Part shown: positions 53,974-62,877 of the stretch, in pieces
Position numbering within the stretch: position 1 is the stretch's first letter
Layout: each line of letters starts with the position of its first letter
Source of the DNA: JACCXG01 sp963785755
GTDB lineage: Bacteria; Acidobacteriota; Vicinamibacteria; Vicinamibacterales; 2-12-FULL-66-21
Assembly: GCA_963785755.1 (NCBI GenBank)
Contig: CAWAXG010000042.1
Location: forward strand, 1-64,000
Direction: 5' to 3'
DNA length: 64,000 bases
Notes under the pieces: generated by a model
Seen by the model: only the letters and a program-made list of their open reading frames with translations
Databases searched by the model: none
Told to the model about the DNA's origin: nothing
Program-made: the position numbers and the translations under genes

Positions 53974-54192
53974 CCGATATCGCAAGCGTCGACATACAAG
54001 CTTGTCCGGCGGGTTACACATTCAGTCGGAACCGGCGGTTCAGCCACTAATCTTGTGGTTCAGCCGGGCCGTCAATCTCAGCCGCAGTTTGGTCGGCCAA
54101 TTGCATTAGTCGAGCACAGGCGCGCCCGAACCGGGTCGATGCGCGTGCCACCTGGACGTGCCGTCCAGACGCTGGTCAGAGGTAGGTGGACG

Positions 54193-54528
54193 ATGGAAGG
54201 CTACTTTGTCCTCGACGATCGCGGCGAACCGATACCTGAGCGGAATCTCGAGGCCTGGACTCGCTGGTTCGAACGCGCGGACCGCTCCATCAGCCGGACC
54301 ATCGTGACGCCCGAGATCACCGTGCTGACGACGTTCCGCGGAGTGATCGACTCGACCGACGGCTCACCAGCCCTGTTCGAGACGCGCGTGTTCGGCGGCA
54401 TTCTCGACGGCGAGGAGCAGCGGCACTGCACCCGCGCCGAAGCGATCGACGCGCACGCGGTGCTCGCCGAGTGGTGCCGGATCGCGTCCCTGCCGACGCA
54501 CGGCATCACGGCAGACCAGATCCGCTGA
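54193..54528 (+). CDS. Small conserved protein of unknown function
   Basis: 111 residues from ATG 54193 (GGTGG just upstream); an earlier in-frame start would add 46 unsupported residues. MEGYFVLDDRGEPIPERNLE, WTRWFERADRSISRTIVTPE, FRGVIDSTDGSPALFETRVF, GGILDGEEQRHCTRAEAIDA. The alternating conserved acidic and FETxxFGG-type pattern matches a family of small hypothetical proteins also found in phage-like settings, without assigned function. Convergent with the I9-like gene, 12 bases apart. Confidence 0.6.
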   Translation: MEGYFVLDDRGEPIPERNLEAWTRWFERADRSISRTIVTPEITVLTTFRGVIDSTDGSPALFETRVFGGILDGEEQRHCTRAEAIDAHAVLAEWCRIASLPTHGITADQIR

Positions 54529-54540
54529 CGAGGATCCGGC

Positions 54541-54780
54541 CTACCAGGTCGTCCCCGAGTCCGGCGGCCCGATGTCGATGGGCGTGTCAGGTGACACGTC
54601 CACTACGCCAGGAATCGATCGCAGCTTCGTGACGGTTTCCTCCGCGGCGGCGCCGGTGATGCTGCCGACTTCCTCGAGCACGTGCCCGACGGCAAATCCC
54701 GCTTTCTTGAGATCGGCTGTAATCTCACGAATCGGCCGATCCGGCGACGTCGTGACGATCCATCCTTTGTTCTCGGCCAT
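54541..54780 (-). CDS. Small protein resembling a subtilase propeptide (I9-like), downstream of an S8 peptidase
   Basis: 79 residues: MAENKGWIVTTSPDRPIREI, TADLKKAGFAVGHVLEEVGS, ITGAAAEETVTKLRSIPGVV, DVSPDTPIDIGPPDSGTTW. The alternation of short strands and helices and the ending IPGVVDVSPDTPI are like the propeptide/inhibitor I9 fold, where the C-terminal strand ends near the peptidase active site. It begins 113 bases after the S8 peptidase gene on the same strand. It could be a cognate inhibitor or folding aid, or merely a fold look-alike. Confidence 0.55.
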   Translation of the reverse strand: MAENKGWIVTTSPDRPIREITADLKKAGFAVGHVLEEVGSITGAAAEETVTKLRSIPGVVDVSPDTPIDIGPPDSGTTW

Positions 54781-54892
54781 TCTGCTGCCTCACTCTCTCC
54801 GCCGCGAGCTTCCAGCTCCCCGCTTCCGAGCGCCTGCATTCGCCGAAATGCCAGGAACTGAAAGCTCGCCAGTGGACCGCTGACGGGTTGTT

Positions 54893-56200
54893 CTACGGGG
54901 CCTGCACGATGCCCTTGCCGACCCGCACCGGCGGGAACGGCAATGGCTTCGCGCTCGCCTGCAGCTTGTTCCAGAGCGCCATGCCGCGAAGCGCGGGACT
55001 CGTTTCTGCCCAGAGGGCGGCGCATCCGGCGACGTGCGGCGTCGCCATGCTCGTGCCGCTCTTCGTTCCGTACCGCGTCGGCCGCGGCACCGAGGAGAAC
55101 ACGTCGCGTCCCGGCGCGGCGATTTCGATCTTGCCGAAGTTCGAGAAGCTCGAGGGACTGAGCGTCTGATCGAGCGACGCGACACTCAGGATCGTCGGCG
55201 AGTTCGCCGGTGCGCCGGTCGCGGCGGCGTCGTTCCCGGCGGCCGCGACGATCAGGCAGCCGCGGCTCAGCGCCGACGTGCCCGCCGCGGTATAGGCGGC
55301 CTGGACGGGCCCGGGTCCGCCAAGCGACATCGAGATGACCGGGCAGCGGTTGGCGATCGCCCAGTTCATCCCCGCCAGCACGGTTGCGGTCGTGCCCGAT
55401 CCGGAATTGGTCAGCACCTTCCCGACGAAGATCGGCGCGCGATAGGCGATGCCGTAGCGCGGCGTCGTCCCGACTGGCGCCTTCGGTCCGCACGCCGTCC
55501 CGATGCAGTGCGTGCCGTGGCTGTGGAGATCCTGAACGGGCTGGCCGACGAAGGTCTGCGACGCGATCGCCCGGCCCGCGAAATCGGGATGTCCGAGATC
55601 CATGCCGCTATCGAGCACCGCGACCTTGATCCCCGCGCCGCTGCGCACACTCGGCGGCACCTTGCAGCGGATCAGGCCCCAGGTCGCACCGACCACGGCC
55701 GGGTCGACTTCGAGCTCGAGCTCGCTTTCCGACGGCGCCCTGAGGTCCTGCGCGATCGCTTCGGCCGCACGCACGAATCCTCGCAGGTACAACGTGTTCG
55801 CGTCGGCGTTCGCAAAGACGAAGTATTCCGGTTCGATGGCTTCGATCGGGCTGTCGTGGGGGATCTCCGTCTGCGCGCTGAGGCCACGCTGGTTCAACGC
55901 CGCCCCGCTGATCACCGCGGCGCCGATCTCAGGAAACACCAACGCTTCGGCGTCGCCGACCGCGTCGGGCGACACGGCCTGCTCCTTGAACTCCCGCGCG
56001 TCCGCGACGCGGAATCCCTGCGCATTCAGTGACCGCACGGCATCGTCGGTGGCGTTTTCCTTGTAGGTGACGATGTAGCGCCCCGTTTCCAGGCTCTCGT
56101 CGCCGCGCTGGAGCGCCGCCGTCAGCAGGTCATCGACCGAGGCGGACACACGCAGCTCCGCGGACTGTTTTGGCGGCTGCTTCCCGTTCTTCTTCGCCAT
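54893..56200 (-). CDS. S8 (subtilisin-like) serine peptidase
   Basis: 435 residues, intact, with a strong AAAGGAGG at 56206-56213. No signal peptide: it begins MAKKNGKQPPKQSAELRVSA. An N-terminal propeptide-like part (about 36-130; GRYIVTYKENATDDAVRSLN, FPEIGAAVISGAALNQRGL, IEAIEPEYFVFANAD) is followed by the catalytic domain: Asp197 (KVAVLDSGMDLGHPDFAG), His228 (HSHGTHCIGTACG), oxyanion Asn323 (AAAGNDAA), Ser384 (SGTSMATPHVAGCAALWAE). Likely cytoplasmic or exported by other means; substrate unknown. Followed by a small I9-like gene. Confidence 0.9.
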   Translation of the reverse strand: MAKKNGKQPPKQSAELRVSASVDDLLTAALQRGDESLETGRYIVTYKENATDDAVRSLNAQGFRVADAREFKEQAVSPDAVGDAEALVFPEIGAAVISGAALNQRGLSAQTEIPHDSPIEAIEPEYFVFANADANTLYLRGFVRAAEAIAQDLRAPSESELELEVDPAVVGATWGLIRCKVPPSVRSGAGIKVAVLDSGMDLGHPDFAGRAIASQTFVGQPVQDLHSHGTHCIGTACGPKAPVGTTPRYGIAYRAPIFVGKVLTNSGSGTTATVLAGMNWAIANRCPVISMSLGGPGPVQAAYTAAGTSALSRGCLIVAAAGNDAAATGAPANSPTILSVASLDQTLSPSSFSNFGKIEIAAPGRDVFSSVPRPTRYGTKSGTSMATPHVAGCAALWAETSPALRGMALWNKLQASAKPLPFPPVRVGKGIVQAP

Positions 56201-56563
56201 GGATGCCTCCTTTACGAGTCGTGATCAGATCCCGAGATGGGAACAAGTCGAAGCACTAGGCAGAGGGCTCTGCTGATCGGTCCCTCCTGACGCCCGCGTC
56301 CGGGCAGCTCTGGTGACGTTGAGAGAGACCGTCCTTGTAACGCTTACGGGTGAGGCAGTCAAGGACTATTCAGCCAGAAAGCAGACTTAAGTCCGCTTCT
56401 GTGCCAACTCCGCGTGGACGCCGCGACACAGCAGATTCATAGACCATGGTGTCGAGCATCCGCGCGACGTTTCAGAATCGAGGCTGTAAAGATTGGTTGG
56501 AAGGCGGGTTGGGCTGCATCCGGCTGAACTGCGGCCATCCCATCGAGATCCTCGAGCCCGCGA
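56201..56563. other. 363-base intergenic region with palindrome
   Basis: No gene seen. A near-palindrome AGCAGACTTAAGTCCGCT (56380-56397, core GACTTAAGTC) lies about 180 bases upstream of the S8 peptidase start and about 165 bases beyond the MFS stop. Candidate operator or transcription-end element; no T-run. Confidence 0.45.
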
Positions 56564-57784
56564 TCAAGGCTCTCGCTGCGCTGTTGTGACGGATGCTGGC
56601 CCTGCCCCCCCGGCGAGCAGTAGAACCCCGACCACATTCGACGCCCCTAACACGCCGAACGCGATCGCCCAGCTCGTCACCGATTCGCCTCCCGCGACAT
56701 CGAGTACGCTGCCGACGATCGCGGAACCCGCGGACGCGGCCGCAAAGCCAGCCATCGAATACAGGGCCATCGCGGTGCCGCGACTGCCGGCCGGCGCGAC
56801 CGCGACGATGCCGGCGGTCAGCGCCGCGGAGTCGGCGCTGATGAATACGGTGTAGATCACGCCGACGGTCAGGATCGCCGCCCAGTTCGCCGCGGCCGAC
56901 AGACCGAACGCGACGCTCGCCGCCGCGGCCATCGTCATGACCACGAGGATGACCACGCGCCGATCGAATCGGGCGCTCAGCTCCGCCCCGGCCAGACTCG
57001 CAGGGACACCGACGAGTGCGATGAGCGCGGCGAGCGTGGCCGGACTGGCGAACGTATCCCGGCCTTGCGCGATCGCGCAGAACGTCAGAAAGGGCACGAG
57101 CCACGCGCGCACGCCGAACAGCTCCCACATGTGGCAGGCATAGCCGGCGACGAAGCGCATCGCCTCCGCCGATCGGAACACCTCGCGCCATCGTCCGTGT
57201 TCAGCGCCGCGGCCACCGCCGTGCGGCTGCATCGGCGGGATGAAGAAGAACATCAGCGCCCACGCGAGCGCCGGCCCGGCCGCGATCGTGACCATCGCGA
57301 GCCGCCACGTCATCACTTCCACCAGCTGACCGATCCAGTAGAACGACAGGCTCGAGCCAATCGTGAACGATGTGGTGTAGAGGGCCACGTAGCGCGGATG
57401 GGGGACGACACCCAGGCGGTCGGCGATGAGCTTCAGACCGGGCATGTAGGTTCCGGCGAGGCTCGCGCCGGCCAGAATCTGCAAGGGCAGCGCGGTCCAG
57501 AGTCCGTCAGCCGCGATCCCGAATCCGACCGCGGCGGCGGCTGCCAGCGACGTCGCCGCCAGCCACACCGTGCGTGCATCCATCCGGTCGGTCAGGCTGG
57601 CGAGCACCGGCACGGCCGCCATGTAGCCGGCGTAGTAGCCGCTGCTGATCCATCCGATCGCCGTGTTGGAGAGCTGCCAGGTCGAGCGCAGTTCCGTCTG
57701 CACCGCGAGGAACATGGAGAACGGCGACATGCCGAGGATCTCGGCGACGCAGATGATCGCGACGATGCGGCCGGGGCGGGTCAT
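56564..57784 (-). CDS. MFS transporter
   Basis: 406 residues, intact, 12 predicted hydrophobic segments: AIICVAEILGMSPFSMFLAV, WISSGYYAGYMAAVPVLASL, TDRMDARTVWLAATSLAAAA, VALYTTSFTIGSSLSFYWIG, then a loop (PPMQPHGGGRGAEHGRWREV) and the second half. The intracellular loop TDRMDAR is the family A-like motif. Substrate unknown. The zinc dehydrogenase gene is immediately upstream (22-base gap), so they probably form an operon, and the transporter might move that enzyme's substrate or product. Confidence 0.85.
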   Translation of the reverse strand: MTRPGRIVAIICVAEILGMSPFSMFLAVQTELRSTWQLSNTAIGWISSGYYAGYMAAVPVLASLTDRMDARTVWLAATSLAAAAAVGFGIAADGLWTALPLQILAGASLAGTYMPGLKLIADRLGVVPHPRYVALYTTSFTIGSSLSFYWIGQLVEVMTWRLAMVTIAAGPALAWALMFFFIPPMQPHGGGRGAEHGRWREVFRSAEAMRFVAGYACHMWELFGVRAWLVPFLTFCAIAQGRDTFASPATLAALIALVGVPASLAGAELSARFDRRVVILVVMTMAAAASVAFGLSAAANWAAILTVGVIYTVFISADSAALTAGIVAVAPAGSRGTAMALYSMAGFAAASAGSAIVGSVLDVAGGESVTSWAIAFGVLGASNVVGVLLLAGGAGPASVTTAQREP

Positions 57785-57806
57785 CGGCCGCGACCGTGCG
57801 GCCCGA

Positions 57807-58856
57807 TCACGACGGGTTCGGGAGCAGGACGGACTTGATCACGCGACGGTCGTGCATCGCGTCGAACGCATCGCGCCACTTTTCGAGCGGCGCGCGCATG
57901 CCGACGATCGTCTCGGGCATCGTGAGACGGCGGTCGAGGAGATGGATGACGCGCTCCCAGACCGGATAGTTGTGGCTGAAGGAGCCCTGGAGCCTGATGT
58001 TCCGCAGCACCAGGGGATTCAGATCGACCGTGATGCTGTCCGGTGACCAGCCGACCTTCGTGATCGCGCCGTCGGGCCGCACGAGGCGCAGCGCGTCGTT
58101 GACTGCCTGGCTCGCGCCGGTCGCGTCGCAGACCAGGTCGGCCCCTTCGGGTCTGAACGCGCGGACGATCTCTTCGAGATTCTGCTGCTGCAGATCGACC
58201 GTGTCGGTGGCGCCGAGCTGCCGGGCGGCCACGAGACGCGAGGCATCCGCCGAGACGCCGGCCACGATCAGGGGGTTGGCACCAGCCAATGCCGCCATGC
58301 GGGTGCACAAAAGGCCGATCGGTCCCGGGCCCAGAACCACCACGAGATCGCCCGGCCGGATCGTGGAATTCACACACATCGTCTGGTAGGCGACGGCGTG
58401 CGGTTCCGCCAGGCACGCGAGGTCGAACGGCAGGGTGTCGGGGATATTGTGGAGGCAGCGTGCCGGCACGCGCACCCATTGCGCCATGGCGCCGTCGAGG
58501 CCGTATCCGAACCCCTTGCGCGACGGGCAGAGGTTGTAGCGGCCAGTACGGCAGAGCAGGCAGTTCCCGCAGATCTCGGCGGCGGTCTCGCTCACCACGC
58601 GGTCGCCCTCACGGAAGCCGCGAACGCCAGGCCCGAGCCTGGCCACGGTGCCGCCGAACTCGTGGCCGAGCACGACCGGCACGTTCACGGTCCACGAATG
58701 CGTGTTGTGCGCCTGATGAACGTCCGAGCCGCAGACCGATACTCCGCCGACCTTCAGCAGAACCTCACCCTCGCCGATGTCCGGAACGGGGACTTCGCGG
58801 AGCTCGACGGCGTGGGGTTGCAGGGCGTAATGAACGACGGCGGGATGCGTCTGCAT
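57807..58856 (-). CDS. Zinc-dependent medium-chain alcohol/sorbitol dehydrogenase-like
   Basis: 349 residues, intact. GroES-like N-domain with catalytic-zinc Cys42 (VCGSDVHQAH), His65 and Glu66 (VLGHEFGGTV), and structural-zinc cysteines at 96, 99, 102 and 110 (ICGNCLLCRTGRYNLC). The Rossmann domain (VVVLGPGPIGLLCTRMAALA) binds NAD(P). Likely oxidises a polyol, sugar alcohol or threonine-like substrate; which one cannot be told. Pairs with the downstream MFS transporter. Confidence 0.88.
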   Translation of the reverse strand: MQTHPAVVHYALQPHAVELREVPVPDIGEGEVLLKVGGVSVCGSDVHQAHNTHSWTVNVPVVLGHEFGGTVARLGPGVRGFREGDRVVSETAAEICGNCLLCRTGRYNLCPSRKGFGYGLDGAMAQWVRVPARCLHNIPDTLPFDLACLAEPHAVAYQTMCVNSTIRPGDLVVVLGPGPIGLLCTRMAALAGANPLIVAGVSADASRLVAARQLGATDTVDLQQQNLEEIVRAFRPEGADLVCDATGASQAVNDALRLVRPDGAITKVGWSPDSITVDLNPLVLRNIRLQGSFSHNYPVWERVIHLLDRRLTMPETIVGMRAPLEKWRDAFDAMHDRRVIKSVLLPNPS

Positions 58857-58902
58857 GCGCCTCGTAACTTATCAGGAGTCACTGGGCTGGGCTAGACATC
58901 TC

Positions 58903-60060
58903 CTAAGGCCTGAATACTGTCGAATGATGCAAGTTTCCAAGGTCGTAGGCGGCGAGCAGAATGCCGTCGCGGCGGAAACCTGGATCCGTGTCCCGCGTTT
59001 CCAGGAAGCTGCGGAAGAACAGTCCCGCGACGATGAGGACCATCAGGGCGAGGGCGACCTGCACCGCCATCAGGCCGTTCCGCAGCCGGCTTCGGGCTGC
59101 GGTCCTGGCACCCGCACGCAACGCGAGATGTGGATCCACACGCGCCAGCTGCAGGGCCGGCGCCGCGCCGAAGATCAATCCGCACCCCACGCCGAGCGAT
59201 ATCGCGAACGCGAGACCGAGACCATCGATGCTGGTCTGGAAGCGAATGGGCAGACCAGTGAGCGGCAGTTCCAGGAGCGCCTGAGTGCCCCAGACCGCAA
59301 TCCCGGCCCCGAGGGCGGCGCCGGCGACGCCGAGTAGAACGCTCTCCGTCAGGAACAGGCTCGCTATGCGCCACGGACCCGCGCCGAGCGCGAGCCTCAC
59401 GCCCATCTCGCGCTGCCGCGTGCTCGCGCGCGCGAGCATCAGGTTAGCGGTGTTGCCGCACACAGCGAGCAGCAGGAGCAGCATTACCCCCTGCAGGATC
59501 GCCAGCGCGCGCGTCAGCAGGCGCTGCGGGCCCCGCGGCGACTGCGACAGCGACAGCACGTCACCGCGAACCGCCGCGTTCGTGTCCGGGTAGGCCTGCG
59601 CGAGCTGCCGCATCGCGGTTTCGAGCTCGCTCTGCGCCTGCGACCTGGTCGTCTGCGGCGCCAGCCTTCCCATGATCGAGTAGCCGCGAATCCGGCGATC
59701 GTCCAGCTCCTTCGAGCCATTCGCGACGAGCGCCGCCTGTCCCGCGGGCACCCAGACGTCGAAGTTGAGGCCGAGCTGCGTTCCTTGAAACTGCCGCGGC
59801 GTAACCCCGATGATGCGCAGCTCGCGTCCGTTCACGCGGACGGTCTGACCGATCGCCTGCGGCGCTCCGGCGTAGCGGTTCTGCCACATGCCGTAAGAGA
59901 TGATCGCGACCGGCTCCTCGGTGGCGCGCCGGAACTCCTCGGGGCCGGGGAAGCGCCCGAGCGCCGGACTCAGTCCGAGCGCGGAAAAATAGTTGTGCGA
60001 CACGAGCATGCCGAAGAGCCGTTCGACTCTCGCCGTAGCGCGCGTCGGATTCGTGCGCGC
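58903..60060 (-). pseudogene. ADOP permease relic lacking both ends
   Basis: One open frame (to an in-frame start at 60141) whose recognisable ADOP part starts at about 60050 (ARVERLFGMLVSHNYFSALG) and stops near AAYDLGNLHH before 58903. It contains the MacB-type core (GRELRIIGVTPRQFQGTQLG) and one FtsX block (QREMGVRLALGAGPWRIASL, ESVLLGVAGAALGAGIAVWG) but lacks the N-terminal membrane helix and the second half. Full-length members have about 800 residues, here about 380. The 5' break coincides with a GTTGGGAGTTGATG repeat. Decayed; fifth ADOP locus of the window. Confidence 0.8.
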
Positions 60061-60083
60061 GGAGGCGGGGAGGTTGGGAGTTG

Positions 60084-60959
60084 ATGAAATCTGCGATAGC
60101 GTCTGCCAGATTAAAGATGCGCTATAGGGAGATCGCGCCACTTCCTCAGCTCGCCGGCATCGTGCAGTGCGTGTGGCTGCTCGAAGGGGATGCCGCGACC
60201 GGCGCGGGGGCTCCGGAGCCGGTGCTGCCCGACGGCAGACCGGAGCTGATTCTCCACTTCGGCGATTGCTTCGAGCGGATCACGGCGGCCGCGGCGCCGG
60301 TCGTGCAGCCGTCGATCATCTTCGCCGGCCAGTTGACCTCGCCGCTCCTGCTTCGTCCGACCGGGCGCGTCGCGGTGGTCGGTGTCCGCTTCCATCCGGA
60401 TGGAGCGCCGTGCGTTGTCCCGGTGCCCCAGCATGAAGTGGCCGGATTGACCATCGACGCCGGCCTGCTGTCGGCTCGATTCGGGCGGGAGCTCGGAGAC
60501 GTGGAGCGCGTCGAAAGCGACGAAAGCGACGAAAGCGGCCTTCCCCGGACGGCCGTCGCGGTGCAGGAAGTGCTGCTGCGATGGATGCGACCCGCGCGCA
60601 TCGACCCGCGCGTCCGCTTCGCCGTCGCCGCGATCGAACGCACGCAGGGCCGGTTGTCGATCGACGCGCTGTCGCGCGCCGCCAACATCACTCGCCGGCA
60701 CCTGGAACGGCGATTCCTGGAAGACGTCGGCGCCACCCCGAAGCGGCTCGCGCGTATCGCGCGCTTTCAGCACGCGCTGCGCATGCTGGAGCAGTTCGAC
60801 TCAGCCAGCCCCGGCGCCGAGACGGCCGCGGCCTGCGGCTACGCGGATCAATCCCACTTCATTCGCGACTTCCGTCGCCTGGCCGGCTGCTCGCCGTCGG
60901 AGCATCTGCTGCGCCAGGGAGAGCTCACGGGGTTCTTCATAGAGCGATGGCAGCCCTGA
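60084..60959 (+). CDS. AraC-family transcriptional regulator
   Basis: About 290 residues from ATG 60084 (GGGAG at 60076-60080); an alternative ATG at 60117 begins at MRYREIAPLPQLAG. N-terminal sensor part (EPVLPDGRPELILHFGDC, GVRFHPDGAPCVVPVPQHEV) and C-terminal double helix-turn-helix (RIDPRVRFAVAAIERTQGRL, DALSRAANITRRHLERRFLE, ETAAACGYADQSHFIRDFRR). A small Glu-Ser-Asp microrepeat (VESDESDESG, from CGAAAG triplet-type repeats near 60508-60536) interrupts the linker. Ligand unknown. Convergent with the DUF6265 gene. Confidence 0.85.
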   Translation: MKSAIASARLKMRYREIAPLPQLAGIVQCVWLLEGDAATGAGAPEPVLPDGRPELILHFGDCFERITAAAAPVVQPSIIFAGQLTSPLLLRPTGRVAVVGVRFHPDGAPCVVPVPQHEVAGLTIDAGLLSARFGRELGDVERVESDESDESGLPRTAVAVQEVLLRWMRPARIDPRVRFAVAAIERTQGRLSIDALSRAANITRRHLERRFLEDVGATPKRLARIARFQHALRMLEQFDSASPGAETAAACGYADQSHFIRDFRRLAGCSPSEHLLRQGELTGFFIERWQP

Positions 60960-61135
60960 GGCCATCGCGCAACGGCGTTGCCGATCGCGGTCGCGACGCT
61001 CGTATCTCGACATTCGCACTGACGGCTGGTCTAGTCGATGACGTCAGTAGTCGAACCAAGGACGTCGGCGGGCATATCGTTGCAATACGAGATCTGAGCC
61101 CCACCGTCCCTCGCGCGCTGGCGAGGTTATCGCCG

Positions 61136-62074
61136 TCACTCCTGCCGCTTCAACACAAAAGACTGCGCCCGCTTCCCGGCCTCGCCGCTGATCGTTGTTT
61201 CCAGCGATCCGTCCGGCCGTCGCGTGTACTCGATCAGCTTCGGGAAATCGTGCGCCGGGTTCTCGAAGGTTGCGCTGTCGGAGGTGACCGCCGTCAACGT
61301 GAAATGCGTCGCCGGCGTGCGCGCGTTCGGCATGGCTGTGTAAACGAGGCCGCCGTCGCGTTCGGCGATGCACAGGAACTCGAAGCTCGCCATGGCCGTG
61401 CCGCGCAGTGTTCGCGCCGTTGCCAGCATCGATCCGCCGCCAACCGGCGTCCATCGTTCTTCCACCGTCAGCGTGCCCGTTGCTCCGACCCAGACGCCGG
61501 AGATCCACGCGACCTGCGCGATCGTGGCCTGCGTCTTCGGCCCTTGCGGGGCCGGGTCCGTGTTGGGGAACGAATCGGACGATCGCTTGTACACGGTGCC
61601 GACCTGTCGCGGGGCAGCCTGCGCGGACTCGCGCATGCTGGCTTCGATCACGAGCACATCGGGGGATTGCTGCCGCAGCAGCCGTCTGACGCTTGCCTTC
61701 GTTGGCGTGGTGCTGCCGGGCGGCACGGAGCCCACGACCGTGAACGCGAGCGAATTGCCTTCCCACGCGACGGTCTCGATCGATTCGGCGTCTCCCTGAC
61801 AGACCCCGCCTGGTATGCGCGTGCGGACCTCGCTTCCGTCCATCGGAAAGGTCGCGGCGACTGTACCTTCGCGCGCCGGGCGCACCACTGTGAGGCGATC
61901 GCCGGCCTGTCGCAGCCACAGGCGCGCGCCGAAGACGGGGCTCGGCGCCGCGGGCACGTCGGCCGGCGCGTCCGAGGCCGCCACCCAGGTTCCGGACAGA
62001 TCCGGCCGCTGTGCCGCGGCAGGCCCCGCAACTCCGAGCAAAACCACTCCCACACCGATGGCGATCGCTCGCAT
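61136..62074 (-). CDS. Exported DUF6265-like protein
   Basis: 312 residues, intact, signal peptide MRAIAIGVGVVLLGVAGPAA. The C-terminal part has the DUF6265 pattern (AMPNARTPATHFTLTAVTSD, SATFENPAHDFPKLIEYTRR, PDGSLETTISGE) preceded by WISGVWVGATGTLTVEERWT. The N-terminal part (QRPDLSGTWVAASDAPADVP, PVFGARLWLRQAGDRLTVVR) is a separate beta-rich region. Function unknown. Confidence 0.75.
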   Translation of the reverse strand: MRAIAIGVGVVLLGVAGPAAAQRPDLSGTWVAASDAPADVPAAPSPVFGARLWLRQAGDRLTVVRPAREGTVAATFPMDGSEVRTRIPGGVCQGDAESIETVAWEGNSLAFTVVGSVPPGSTTPTKASVRRLLRQQSPDVLVIEASMRESAQAAPRQVGTVYKRSSDSFPNTDPAPQGPKTQATIAQVAWISGVWVGATGTLTVEERWTPVGGGSMLATARTLRGTAMASFEFLCIAERDGGLVYTAMPNARTPATHFTLTAVTSDSATFENPAHDFPKLIEYTRRPDGSLETTISGEAGKRAQSFVLKRQE

Positions 62075-62214
62075 TCCGCTCCTCCAGTTTCGGGTAACTC
62101 TAGCGTGAGGCGCGGGTGCCAGGCTTGGACAAATGCGACATGGTGCGGCCTGTTGTTTTTCCCGTTCTGATTTGTCTGCGCGTTCATCCTCTCCGGCTGC
62201 GCTATAACTGACCG

Positions 62215-62877
62215 GTGCGCGTACTGGTCGTCGAGGATGAGGCGAAGCTGTCCGGGCAGCTGATGTCGGCCCTGTCGGAGGCGGGGTATGCCGTCGATTG
62301 TGCGGCCGACGGTGAGCGGGCCGACTTCCTCGGCCAGACCGAACACTACGACGCGGTGATCCTCGATCTCGGACTGCCGCGCGTCGACGGCCTGACCGTG
62401 CTCCGGCGGTGGCGCGACGCGGGGGTCATGGTTCCGGTACTCGTGCTCACGGCGCGTGGCAGCTGGCACGAGCGGGTGCAGGGCATCGATGGCGGCGCGG
62501 ACGATTACGTCGCAAAGCCGTTCCGGATCGAAGAAGTGCTGGCGCGGCTGCGCGCGCTGATCCGTCGCGCCAGCCGGCAGATGACCACGGTGCTCCGCTG
62601 CGGCGCCCTGGCCCTGGATCCGGCCGCGGCGAAAGTGACCCTGAACGGCAACCCGGTGAAATTGACCAGCCATGAATACCGGGTGCTCGCGTATCTGATG
62701 TACCACCGCGGCCGCGTCGTGTCGCAGAGCGAGCTCAGTCAACACATCTATGCACAGGATCTCGATCGCGATTCCAACACCGTGGAAGTGTTCGTCGCCC
62801 GGCTGCGCCGCAAGCTCGGCGCCGCGACGATCGAGACGGTGCGCGGTCTCGGCTACCGCATCGAGTGCGGCGGATGA
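62215..62877 (+). CDS. OmpR/PhoP-type response regulator
   Basis: 220 residues, intact, starting at GTG 62215. Receiver with Asp51 (AVILDLGLPRVDGLTVLRRW) and Lys in DDYVAKPFRIEEVLARLRAL; winged-helix output (NPVKLTSHEYRVLAYLMYHR, SELSQHIYAQDLDRDSNTVE, IETVRGLGYRIECGG). The TGA overlaps the kinase ATG (ATGA), so the pair is cotranslated. Confidence 0.95.
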   Translation: MRVLVVEDEAKLSGQLMSALSEAGYAVDCAADGERADFLGQTEHYDAVILDLGLPRVDGLTVLRRWRDAGVMVPVLVLTARGSWHERVQGIDGGADDYVAKPFRIEEVLARLRALIRRASRQMTTVLRCGALALDPAAAKVTLNGNPVKLTSHEYRVLAYLMYHRGRVVSQSELSQHIYAQDLDRDSNTVEVFVARLRRKLGAATIETVRGLGYRIECGG

